A DNA stretch of 64,000 nucleotides from Anomaloglossus baeobatrachus. Its lineage: Eukaryota; Chordata; Amphibia; Anura; Aromobatidae. The position numbers and the translations under genes are program-made. Location: positions 704,769,341-704,833,340 of the forward strand of contig NC_134353.1 in the NCBI RefSeq assembly GCF_048569485.1. Direction: 5' to 3'. A model generated the notes under the pieces. That model saw only the letters and a program-made list of their open reading frames with translations. It was not told the DNA's origin and made no database searches. Positions 1 through 9,392 of this stretch are shown piece by piece; positions within the stretch are counted from its first letter, which is position 1; the number at the start of each line of letters is the position of its first letter.

Positions 1-327
1 GGTTTTGTGACGTATCAGTGACTTCGCTCTGGGTGACAAGCAGCAGCAGGCGGGCCCCTGCTGCGAGGTCGCCGATTGTGATAAAACGATCAGGACCATT
101 TTTTGCTCGTTCGTCTCCCGCTGTGCAGCACGCATCAGCGTGTTTGACTGTGGGAGACCAACGAGCACCGGTTCTGAGTGTGCAGGGAGCCGTCGTTACA
201 TGGGTCGCTGGTGGCTGATCGCTGTGGAGATCTGCCTGATTGACAGCTCAACAGAGACCATGTAGCAACATTCCAGCGATCCCTGCCAGGTCGGATCGCT
301 GGTACGTCGCCATGTGTAACGGGACCC
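1..327. mobile_element. Harbinger-like MITE, partial (cut by window start)
   Basis: The stretch is built from short palindromic phrases around 'gatcgctgg' and 'cgctggtacgtcgcc', and ends in gggaccc followed by TTA. The same vocabulary (gatcgct, cgctggtaagtcgc) recurs in the complete element at 1712-2097, so this is a second member whose left end lies outside the window. No coding capacity. The superfamily is inferred from the TTA flank. Confidence 0.5.
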
Positions 328-825
328 TTAAAGAAATACAATACAAAGATGTTTCAGCATAGAAGTGTAGGAGAAGCCATGGATGTGCTCTGCCTGTGGC
401 CTGTTCTTTATCTCCATTTTTCCCAGATTGTTATTTATGCCCTCTCCTAAGGGGAGAATGTTGCTTGAGATAGACAATGCTGTGAGAAATCATTCGACAT
501 ATTTAAGTGCCTGCGGCAAAAACCTTCCTCAACAGGTAATCCTCAATGATTAATATTTCCCCCATTGTACTAAAACAGAAGAGGCTGAGCCATACATTGT
601 TAAATGGCACTAAACTGAAACAATCAAATAGAATTAAGGCACTGGTTGGTTAACAGCAATTACATGTCCATGGCATGCGCACAGCCTTGCAGGGGGTTAC
701 AAACAGAACTGAGCTTTGTAAAGGCACTTGAGAGCAGGTACCATTAATCCTTGAGCCTTTGGTTCAGTCTGCCTGGAAATAGAACCAGTATCGTACCTTA
801 CATACAACAAGACGGCTGGTATAGT

Positions 826-1237
826 TTTATTTCCATGTTCTAGGAAACCCCCGTCAGTGAAGGACGTGCACATAATAATATATATACTTAGTGGAATAAA
901 ATGCTGTGAACTTAACACTGACATAGTTAGCGATAATGTCAGTCTGTGTAAGCACAACCAGCGGAGACAGACAAGTGCACCTTCCTGCCGGTATCACATG
1001 GATAAAAATTAAAAACCTTTGTAAGGAGCACAGGCCTTTTGCACTTATGTTATATGCTGAACACTAATACCAAACACACGAGTATAAAAAACACTTAACA
1101 AGTGACATGGCTACAATTAAGCAAAGATAGAAAAAGGAGACAGAAGCCAACAAGGGACAGGCATGTTTCATTGCATTTGGAGCACAACTGTCAAAACTTC
1201 ATCTGGGCTGGGATCCGCTTCATGGTGCTCCAGGACC
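826..1237 (-). other. Candidate terminal exon and 3'UTR of an unrecognised gene
   Basis: On the minus strand a good acceptor (pyrimidine-rich, ending cttaccag) lies at 1239-1238. It is followed by 23 codon-like triplets after one phase base, reading VLEHHEADPSPDEVLT and six more residues to a TGA at 1170-1168. The downstream minus-strand sequence is non-repetitive and carries an AATAAA at 831-826. I do not recognise the peptide and see no companion exon nearby. It may be chance. It is on the same strand as septin-2 but about 17 kb further downstream. Confidence 0.25.
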
Positions 1238-1711
1238 CTGGTAAGAGACAAGGAAAGAAAAAATACAGTTACTGCAAGAACCAGTAAACCTCTGTTTGAG
1301 ACTTAAAAAACATTACCGCAGGGAACACTGGAAAAAGTTGTGCAAACACTTCAAGCACCACTCTAGTGTTTTTGTTTTGTTTTTTTTTATTTAGAGGTGG
1401 AGTGGCGCTTTAAATTGAAGCCGCCTTTTACTCACAGACGCCACTTCGGTCCCATGTCGCCATCTTGTGATGTAAATTCTGAATGTCCGGAAGTCAGAAG
1501 TTACATCACAAGGTCTCAATGCATCTCTGAGTGAGGAAAAAGCCGTCAACTGCAGTCTATTTCCCTTCATGCCATTATTGTAAGCTACCAGATTTTCACG
1601 TGATCCTTCTGATATGTATCATATATGCTCATATAATATGCAGTCTGTATATAGCCGGATAAATAAAAGTGGAAATACCCTTTCCGTCCAAGGTCAGTGG
1701 TGGCTTATTAA
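1238..1711. other. Gene-free stretch with a small hairpin
   Basis: No open frame of note. A perfect 12-bp inverted pair (cttgtgatgtaa at 1464-1475 and its complement at 1501-1512) encloses 25 bases. It could be the core of a short MITE, but no termini are visible. Confidence 0.4.
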
Positions 1712-2097
1712 GGCCCAGTCACACACGACTTACCAGTGATCCCGACAACGATATGTCCTGATAAGGATCGCTGGTAAGTCGCTGGGAGGTCGCTGGTGAG
1801 ATGTCACACAGTCAGGCCTTACCAACAACACAGTAACGATACAGGTCGCAGTAGTGACCTGTATAACGATCTCATCTGTCAATGGGAATCTGTCACACAG
1901 TGTCAAACACAGTGATGCGTCCTGCCCAGCAGGACATCGCCTTTGAAGAAAATGAGCCAGACCATTCGGCAACGACCGGCGACCTCACAGCAGGGGCCTG
2001 ATCGCTGGCAGGTGTCACACACAACGAGATCGCTAGCGAGATCGCTACTGCGTCACAGAAACGGTGACTCAGCAACGATCTCGTGTGTGATGGGGCC
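1712..2097. mobile_element. Harbinger-like MITE
   Basis: The termini are GGCCCAGTCACACACGA on the left and an inverted counterpart TCGTGTGTGATGGGGCC on the right, with TAA on the left flank and TTTA on the right. The interior is non-coding and rich in gatcgct/agcgatc palindromes, typical of fold-back non-autonomous DNA transposons. Related copies lie at 1-327 and probably 15592-16190. Confidence 0.65.
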
Positions 2098-2319
2098 TTT
2101 AGACATGCCGATGAATACACATTTCAGATTACGAGGCCATCTAAACAGGCCACTAAATACTTGATAAATAAGCAGAACACTTGTTCATTAGGTACGTTTA
2201 TTTTTAAGCAAGCTTTAAATAATTTTTATTGGCAGCTCATCGCGCTGAGTAAAAGGTGAAGTGCTGCTGATAACATGAAATGCTATGTGCACAGAACGCA
2301 TTGAATATTATGAATCATA

Positions 2320-3691
2320 CAGTGCCTTGAAAAAGTATTCATACTCTTAACTTTTCCACTTTTTTTCACTTTACATTCTCAAACATAAAGGGGTTGTCCA
2401 AAAGCTGAAGAAATTTTCATCTAAATCCCTATTTATTGTCATAATCTAAACTAATTATATGGCTGCATTAAAAAGGTCCTATTGTTCCCTAACTACACCA
2501 TCTGCTATTGAATTTTTTTCCCTACTTCCTGTCTGATGACATCACTTGCAGTGGTGGTGCTGGTCTCTGCTCGCCAGGGATTCTGCCATTTCACACTGAT
2601 AATGCGCTCTGCGTTGCCGAATCTTTTACTGCTCTGTGCCAGTGCTGTCACTGTACAAATGCACAATGCACAGCACACTGGGACAAACGTCACTGAAGAC
2701 GCTTTGTTTCAGGAAGGGGGTAGAGGCTGTTTCAGTGACAGCAGCCTCTGCCCCATGATGGCGCTTTGAGTATTCCAGCATGCACTGGGTGTCGCAAACA
2801 AAGTGTCATCAGACACGAAAGAAAACAAAAAAATGGAATAGCACTTACAAAAAGTAGTTATGGAATTTGTAATGCAGGAATATTAGAATTTAGCTTAAAT
2901 TACAAAAATAAATAGATCAGGAATTAGATGAAAGCCTTTGGACTACCCCTTTAAATTAATTTTATTGGGATTTTGTTTGGCATACCAGTACAAAAGTAGC
3001 AAGTATTTGTGAAGTTTAAAGGAAATGCTACATGGTTTTCTAAATATTTTAATATAAATCTGAAAATTATGACATGCACTTGTACTCAGCCCCTATAGTC
3101 TAATATCCCTAGATAAAATCCTAAGTAACCAAGGCATCCAGAAGTCACCTAAGTAAACTGAGTCCAACTGTGTGTAATATATTCTCAGTATAACTACAGC
3201 TGTTCTGCGAAGGCCTGAGAGATGGTAAACATTAACTATCAAACGGCAACATGAAAACCAAGGAACATACCAGACAGGTCAGGGATAAAGTTGTGAAGAG
3301 GAGAAATTCAGGGGTTGGTTATAAAAACAAGAAAACCCCAGGAAGAAGTATGGCGCAACTGCAAACCTACCAAGACATGCCATACATGTAAACTGACATG
3401 CCAAGCAAGAAGAGCACTAATTATAAACAGCCAAGATGCTCATGGTTACTCTGAAAGTGAAATCACCATCCCCACCGTCAAACGTGGTTGTGGATTATGC
3501 TGTGGGGATGTTTTTCTTCAGCAGGGATAGGGAAGCTGGTTAGAGTTGATGGGAAGATGGGTGGAGCCAAATACAGGTTAATCCTGGAGGAAAACCTGTT
3601 AGACACTGCGAAAGACTTGAGTCTGGGACATAGGTTCAACTTCTAGCAGAACAACTCTAAACATACTGCCAGAGATACAATGGATGGTAAA
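2320..3691 (+). pseudogene. Tc1-type transposon relic
   Basis: The left end is the Tc1-like terminal repeat cagtgccttgaaaaagta after a TA at 2318-2319. Further in, from 3251, the sequence reads MKTKEHTRQVRDKVVK, matching the start of the Tc1 transposase at 38658 on the minus strand. Later stretches around 3470-3690 resemble the segment between its first and second catalytic aspartates. Large parts are missing, the frame is broken repeatedly, and no right terminal repeat is seen. A separate MITE is inserted at 2387-2953. This is an old, dead copy. Confidence 0.7.
2387..2953. mobile_element. MITE with AAAGGGGTTGTCC-type ends, inserted in a Tc1 relic
   Basis: The left end reads aaaggggttgtccaaaag and the right end is the inverted cttt-ggactacccctt. 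It interrupts the Tc1 relic, whose sequence resumes after 2953. The same terminal phrase recurs at about 15496, 39308 and 42330-42781, showing a family. No coding sequence. Confidence 0.6.
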
Positions 3692-4600
3692 GATCAGGGG
3701 TCTCAAACACATGGTCCACATGAGGTCCTTGATGCTGCGTCTTTAAAGTAAGTAGACCCCTTGACGATCACGGCCCGATGATGGGGGCTGCCACCATCAA
3801 CCCTTACATCAGTTAAATGTATTAGGGGTGTCGCGCAGAGCAGCTTTCTGCATAGCTATGCCAATGGTAGCCTCTGGCCAATCAGAGGTCAGCAGCTGGC
3901 CTCTGACTGGCCGGCGGCTGCTATTGGCATAACTGTACAGACAGCTTCTCTGCGCGGTGGTGCAAACACATTGAATTTAAGTAATGCACTGATGGCGGTG
4001 GCCCCCTGCATCAGGTCGCAATCGTCAAGAGGTCTGCGTGAGTGCAGGGTGCAAGAAGCAGAAAGAGGACACCGAGTAAATGGGGGACAGGTGAGAAGAA
4101 TCTTTTATGTGTATGTGAACAATGGCATAATAGGGCACATTTCTACAGGACATTACAAGATGAAGACAAGAATGGGGACATTACTAAAAGATGAGGACAA
4201 GGATGAACACATTACTCCAAGATGGGACACTACTACAAGAAGGGGACTAGGAAAGGGGACATTAGTACAAGATGAAGAGAAGGAGGATGGGCACATTACT
4301 ACAAGGGGACCAAGATGAGCACATTATTACAGGATGTAGAAATTACTACAGGATGGGGACAAGGATGGGCACATTACTACAAGGGGACCAGGATGGGGCA
4401 TTACTACAGGATAGAGAAAAGGATGGGCCCATTATTACAGGCTGGGGACAAGGATGGGCGCATTAATACAGGCTGGGGACAAGGATGGGAACATTATTAC
4501 AAGGGGACAAGGGGACAAGGATGGGCACATTACTACAAGATGTTGGCCAAAATTACTATATGGTGCTAATTGTAAGATATTACTTACAAGGGGATAAAAT
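3692..4600. mobile_element. hAT-like non-autonomous element (one end visible) carrying a minisatellite
   Basis: It begins with caggggtctcaaacacatgg, a terminal phrase I associate with vertebrate hAT elements of the Charlie type. Inside is an inverted pair around 3840-3960 (gctgcctattggcat-like arms) and then the minisatellite at 4135-4550. The right end is not clear. Family assignment is from recognition of the terminal phrase only. Confidence 0.45.
4135..4550. repeat. Minisatellite, unit about 26-28 bp
   Basis: Roughly 15 imperfect units of the form 'ggatgggcacattactacaa' plus 'ggggacaa'. Unit length varies by insertion of an extra ggggac block. It lies inside the hAT-like element, and the open frames across it (for example 4315-4569) are by-products of the repeat. 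Confidence 0.8.
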
Positions 4601-4679
4601 ACAAAAAAAAAAAATCAAAATCAAAATATAGCAGGATTTTTTTTACCATTAAAAATGTTTCTTATAATTATATTATATT

Positions 4680-4776
4680 AATATATTACACACATATATA
4701 CACACACACACACATATATACATACATACACACACATACATACACATACATACACACACATACCTACATACATACT
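4680..4776. repeat. Compound microsatellite (CA/TA/CATA)
   Basis: Alternating cacaca, tatata and catacata runs over about 95 bases. No coding meaning. Confidence 0.9.
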
Positions 4777-5894
4777 AAAATAACCAACGCAGCATGCACA
4801 TTTGTTATCTCCACATTTGTAGTGACCCAAGCTATAAAACTGTACCATAACCCATATGATGAATGCCATTTAATAAATAAAATAAATGAGGGAAAGATGT
4901 TCCAAAAAGTGATCAAAAAAGTGTACATAAAAAAATATGGTATCACTAAAATTGTGACCCCTTTTTTATTATAAACAACTCCATGGCCACGTGGACTTAT
5001 GCCCACTATTTCAGCTCTACCCACTATCTCCAGGCGGTCACTTCTGGTTCCCCGATACTGCAAGTATGCCTGAAATCCAAACATGACTATCAAAGTGTTG
5101 ATAAAACCAAATACCAGGAAATGTCAAAAACAAAAGCAGTTTTAAGACAAAACATACCATAGGAGAAAGACAAAAACTGAAGCACTCAAAACCACCAAAC
5201 ACATAAAAAAACCACTAAAAAAAATCAATGAAAGAAACACATTATTTACCTAATAGGTGCAGAAATGCTGCAACATCCCCAAAAAAAAACAAAAAAAACC
5301 CAACACAACAAAAAACCCAAAAAACTCAACACAGACTCATCCTGGGAACACAGCCTCACATGTTTAGATGAGAAAGACTCAGTCTGGACTGATTCCTGAC
5401 TCACCCAGGACAGCTGTGGCTCTTACCAGACTAATCTACCTTCTGCAGCATACACAGCTGGCGGCAGACCAACTCAGGGGGAAATCTGCAGCAGCGGTAA
5501 GGGGCCTATGAACTAATCTGTTATGTCTATATTCACTTACCACAGCACCATCACTTATTGGTCTTCTGAGAGCAGTGGGGCGCACAGCTGCGTACACTGT
5601 CAGTGCTGTGGCTTTAGGTCTGTGTATTCACAACTACTAGTCACCACACCATGTCTCAAGGAATACACATACTTAAGATACTCTACTTAATCCAGGAAGG
5701 GCTTTCTGATTAAATAAAAGATTGATCCATGTCTTGTACAATATAGTCTTACAGACACAGCAACCTGCACCTATTTTAGTTTGCTAGGAAGTGAGTTACT
5801 TTTATTGTTTGCAGCATACAATTCAGGTGATTGTCTCCATATTGGGACAACACTCCTCATTGGTCAACGGTTGTTTATATCCATTACCCTCTAA
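4777..5894. other. Gene-free stretch, nothing recognised
   Basis: AT-rich non-coding sequence. The part near 4890-4990 (gtgatcaaaaaagtgtacat, then tggtatcac) resembles a dispersed frog repeat, but I cannot name it. An A/C-rich run lies at 5275-5340. No exon signals seen. Confidence 0.4.
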
Positions 5895-7037
5895 GGCTGC
5901 TTTCACACTACGTTTTTTTTAACATGCGTCATGAACGTTTTTTTGCTGTAAAAGCGGATCCTGTTTTTACAAAGAAAAACGCATGCAAACGCAAGTGTTA
6001 TTTTGCAGGATCCTGTCACTTGAGGTTTATGGGCGGGCATTGGAGTCATGTGATCGGGAGTGAGGGGAACTGAACGTGACAGACTGGGAGCCGGCAGCAT
6101 CTGACAGCTGCGGACGCTCGTAACCAAGGTAAACATCGGGTAACTTGCTTGGATAACCGATATTAACCTTGGTTACGAGCGTCTGCAGCTGCTAGGAGCC
6201 GGGCTTTCCACACGTAACCAAGGTAAACATCGAGTATCCAAGCAAATTACCCGATGTTTACCTTGGTTACGAGCCTCTGCAGCTCTCAGGCGGGGGAGAG
6301 AGGAGAGGGAGGGGGAGAGAGGGAGGGAGGGAGGGAGGGGGGGAGAGGGAGGGAGAGAGAGGGAGGGAGGGGGAGAGAGGGAGGGAGAGAGGGAGAGAGA
6401 GGGGGAGAGAGGGAGAGAGAGAGGGAGGGAGGGGGAGAGAGGGAGGGAGAGAGAGGGAGGGAGGGGGAGAGAGGGAGGGAGAGAGAGGGAGGGAGGGGGA
6501 GAGAGGGAGGGAGAGAGAGGGAGGGAGGGGGAGATAGGGAGGGAGAGGGAGGGAGGGGGAGAGAGGGAGGGGGAGAGAGGGAGGGGGAGAGAGGGAGGGG
6601 GAGAGAGGGAGGGGGAGAGAGGGAGGGGGAGAGAGGGAGGGGGAGAGAGGGAGGGGGAGAGAGGGAGGGGGAGAGAGGGAGGGGGAGAGAGAGAATGATG
6701 ACACCAGGCTGGTTTCTGGGCATGCTCAGTAGAGCAAGCAGGATCCTGTCTATCAGCATGCCAGCGTTCACCTGCGTTTGCGTGCTGTTTAGTCAGGATC
6801 CAGCGATTTGCAGTATTTGGACGCAGCTCAAAAACGCTACAAGTAGCGTTTTTGAAAAATGTTAAAAAACTGCAAGTCGCTGGATCCTCACTATAACGCA
6901 CGCAAACGCAGGTGAAGGCATGTTGACGTGAGTCCATTGCAAATGCATTGAAATGAAAACGTATTTGCACTGGATCAATTTTTGCGTTAAAAAAACGTTC
7001 AGGACGCATGTTAAAAAAACGTAGTGTGAAAGCAGCC
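5895..7037. mobile_element. Large Harbinger-like MITE with GA tract
   Basis: The ends are GGCTGCTTTCACACTACG and its exact inverse CGTAGTGTGAAAGCAGCC, flanked on both sides by TAA (5892-5894 and 7038-7040). The left interior holds a perfect inverted pair of over 20 bp (gtaaccaaggtaaacatcgg near 6120 and its complement near 6247-6270) and further copies of the same phrase. The middle is a 400-bp polypurine tract. TWA target duplications and GGC ends fit PIF/Harbinger. No transposase is present, so movement would depend on another copy. Confidence 0.75.
6291..6694. repeat. GA-rich polypurine minisatellite
   Basis: About 400 bases with almost no pyrimidine on the plus strand, made of gggagagagagg, gggagggg and related units; the right half is a regular 14-bp repeat (gggagagagggagg). 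Such mirror-like polypurine tracts can form triplex DNA (general knowledge). Long open frames in both strands here are composition artefacts. Confidence 0.9.
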
Positions 7038-7109
7038 TAACTATAGTTCTCCTCTTTCCTAGATAGTTTCATTTATTTGACTTTTTATTGGAATAGGACA
7101 ATGCGGGAC

Positions 7110-7125
7110 AAGAATGCTGTAAAGG
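7110..7125. repeat. Target-site duplication, 5' copy (LINE)
   Basis: aagaatgctgtaaagg is repeated exactly at 13671-13686, directly after the LINE's A-rich tail. It marks the insertion boundaries. Confidence 0.9.
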
Positions 7126-7225
7126 GGGCGTGGCTTGAGCTTGATGGCAGGCGGACGCTTTCTCTAAGAGCTCCGCAGGCTGAGGCGGCAGATTACAAAT
7201 TACAACTCATCAGGCACCTCCAAAC

Positions 7226-8662
7226 ATGCCTGGAAAGAAAGGCACAGACACACCAAGCAGACCACCAGCGCTGAGGAGCGGCAGCACAGCGGTGGATCAC
7301 TTTTTCAGAAGTGGGAAGCTGTCCCCGGGTCCCAGGCCTGCTCCTGTCATGGCACCCGTGACCACGAGGCAGACGCTGGCAGCAGGAGGAATTAGCAGAG
7401 GACACGGTGTGGAAGCGGCGGGGGAGACTCACATCACGGAGGTACAGAGCGGTGTCAGTGCAGCGCTGACAGGATCAAGGTCTCCACGTGTTTTCCAGAC
7501 ACCAGCAGTGCAGGGCAATACAGGAGGAGAGCCCGCTGTGAGACATATACAGGAGGAGGGAGGAGGGGGAATTCCAACCTCACAGCAAAGATCAGGAGGT
7601 CAGGCTGATGCAGAGAACAGGAGCGTGGGTGCTGAGGGAATTAACCCTGTAAGCACAGACAGCATGAACTCTCAAGGGATATCAGGTTCCCAGGAAAACT
7701 CATCCCCAAACAATCAGGGGAAGCAAACTGGAGGCCAAATCACACATATAGTTAACCCTGGCTGTCTCTCTGCAGAAACAGATCGCATATTGCAATTACT
7801 GTCAGCTCTCCCTACCAAAAATGATCTAGACATACTAGTGACCAAAATGGAGGCGGCACATGAAAGGGCCCTGTCTATTGTGAAAGGGGACATTGACGCT
7901 CTGGATACACGCACAACAGCAGTGGAAAAAGACGTATTTACATTATTTGAAAGAGTTAACACACTGGAGCAAGATCTCTCCAATTCCAGAACACACCTGC
8001 AAAATGTCGCCATTCTATTAGATGACCAAGAGAATAGAGGAAGGCGGAATAATATCCGATTGAAAGGAATTCCAGAAGTGATAACAGCCAATGCCCTGCT
8101 CAAGTCTGTAACTCTAATATTCAACAAGGTGATGGGGGCTGCTGAGGATACCACCTATGTGATTGATAGGGTCCACAGAGTGTTCCGCCAAGGCCCGGGG
8201 GATACTGCCCAACCAAGAGATGTTCTGTGCAGACTACATTACTACACCGATAAAGAAGCCATACTGAGAAATGCATGGACCTATGGAACTGTCTCATATG
8301 AAGGGTCTGAAGTCAAGCTCTTTCCTGACATATCATCCAGAACCCTGTACATGAGACGCCAACTTATGCCAATTTTGCAAAAGATCAAAGATAAAGGAGC
8401 ATCCTACAGATGGGGACATCCATTTCACCTAATAGTTCGCCACAAAGGGGACCAATTCCTGCTGAAGCGTCCGGAGGAAGTGGAAAGTCTCTTCCAATTT
8501 CTTGATACGCCTGCGGTGGAAATTCCTAACTGGCTACTGATGGACAGACCTGCCGGGTTACCCCAAAGAAAAAGAGGAAGTAGACGTCTGCCTGCGAGAT
8601 ATCAGAAAAGTTCCAGGGACTTCGTGCCGATCGGTTATTGTTCCCAGGAGGAGCCAGATTGA
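7226..8662 (+). CDS. LINE ORF1 protein (RNA-binding chaperone)
   Basis: A 478-residue open frame. The first 180 residues are low-complexity, polar and poorly conserved. About residues 180-270 form a heptad-like coiled coil, the trimerisation segment of L1 ORF1p. An RRM domain follows, recognisable by RRNNIRLKGIPE at residues 273-284 and VLCRLHYYTDKEAILRNAW further on. The C-terminal domain follows (KLFPDISSRTL, then KGASYRWGHPF), all in the usual L1 ORF1p order. The protein coats the element's RNA and acts as a nucleic-acid chaperone in the ribonucleoprotein. Start chosen as the first ATG, which opens with a basic stretch (MPGKKG). No stop or shift interrupts it. Confidence 0.9.
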   Translation: MPGKKGTDTPSRPPALRSGSTAVDHFFRSGKLSPGPRPAPVMAPVTTRQTLAAGGISRGHGVEAAGETHITEVQSGVSAALTGSRSPRVFQTPAVQGNTGGEPAVRHIQEEGGGGIPTSQQRSGGQADAENRSVGAEGINPVSTDSMNSQGISGSQENSSPNNQGKQTGGQITHIVNPGCLSAETDRILQLLSALPTKNDLDILVTKMEAAHERALSIVKGDIDALDTRTTAVEKDVFTLFERVNTLEQDLSNSRTHLQNVAILLDDQENRGRRNNIRLKGIPEVITANALLKSVTLIFNKVMGAAEDTTYVIDRVHRVFRQGPGDTAQPRDVLCRLHYYTDKEAILRNAWTYGTVSYEGSEVKLFPDISSRTLYMRRQLMPILQKIKDKGASYRWGHPFHLIVRHKGDQFLLKRPEEVESLFQFLDTPAVEIPNWLLMDRPAGLPQRKRGSRRLPARYQKSSRDFVPIGYCSQEEPD

Positions 8663-9392
8663 TGACTCGGGTTTGATTATGGTTTTTTGTCCCATGGTCG
8701 GAGGAGTGGGAGATAGGCCATATTTTTAGGCCTGGTGTGGTCATCATAATATTGTATTAAGGTCTTGCGAAATGTCCTGAAGTATTCATGCTTTTTGCTC
8801 TCTTTTTTTTTTTTTTTCTCTTCCCCCCCCCCCTTCTCTCTCCCCCCCTCCTCTCCATGTGGGATATAAGGACCCTTGAATTGTTAAGTTTTGAGGATAG
8901 TCTGGAAATTTTGGTAGTCATCTAAGTTCTGTGCCTCTCACCGCCCTGTCCCAGTATGGGGGGGTGAGATGTGGGTTTGTAGTTTAAAATAGCAATGTCA
9001 TTTTTGCCTAGAGCCTGTTCAGCTTCTGCCCTTGGTCTTCCACGCACCCCAAGGGTGGTTCTCCCGTTAGGAGGGCACCAGGTCTCCGAAAGTTTCAGTG
9101 AGACTGTATAGTTTTAGAGTGTATAATTGTACTGGTCGTTCTTTTAGGCCAGCTGGTACGGTCTATAATTATATTTTGTCTAACTTTTAACGTACTCTTT
9201 CTCTAACTCATTATCCTTTTCTCCTTCTTGGTTTCTTTCTTTCTTCTGCGTTTTTTTTTTCTCTCTGTAGGGTCTGAACCCTTCTCTCTCCTTCCTGACT
9301 TTTCTGACCCCCTCTTCCCTTCCATCCCCTATCCCACTCTCTCATATCCCGTCCTCTCCTGTAGGGGGTACACCACAGTTCTTGACATAACT
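8663..9392 (+). other. LINE inter-ORF spacer with pyrimidine tract
   Basis: 730 bases without conserved coding sequence. It holds a T/C-rich run at about 8795-8860 (t16 then c10) and another pyrimidine-rich run at 9220-9360. The open frame of ORF2 extends back to an ATG at 9228, but those residues are low-complexity (FFLLRFFFLS) and precede the conserved endonuclease start, so I treat them as spacer. How ORF2 is translated after so long a gap is not visible. Confidence 0.7.

Noticed and set aside
6173-7009. Long serine/proline/leucine- and glycine/arginine/glutamate-rich frames on both strands
   Set aside because: Products of the GA polypurine tract; no stop codons can arise from such composition.
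9228-9392. Upstream ATG as the start of LINE ORF2
   Set aside because: The extra 55 residues are low-complexity and lie in the spacer's pyrimidine tract; the conserved endonuclease begins just after the ATG at 9393.
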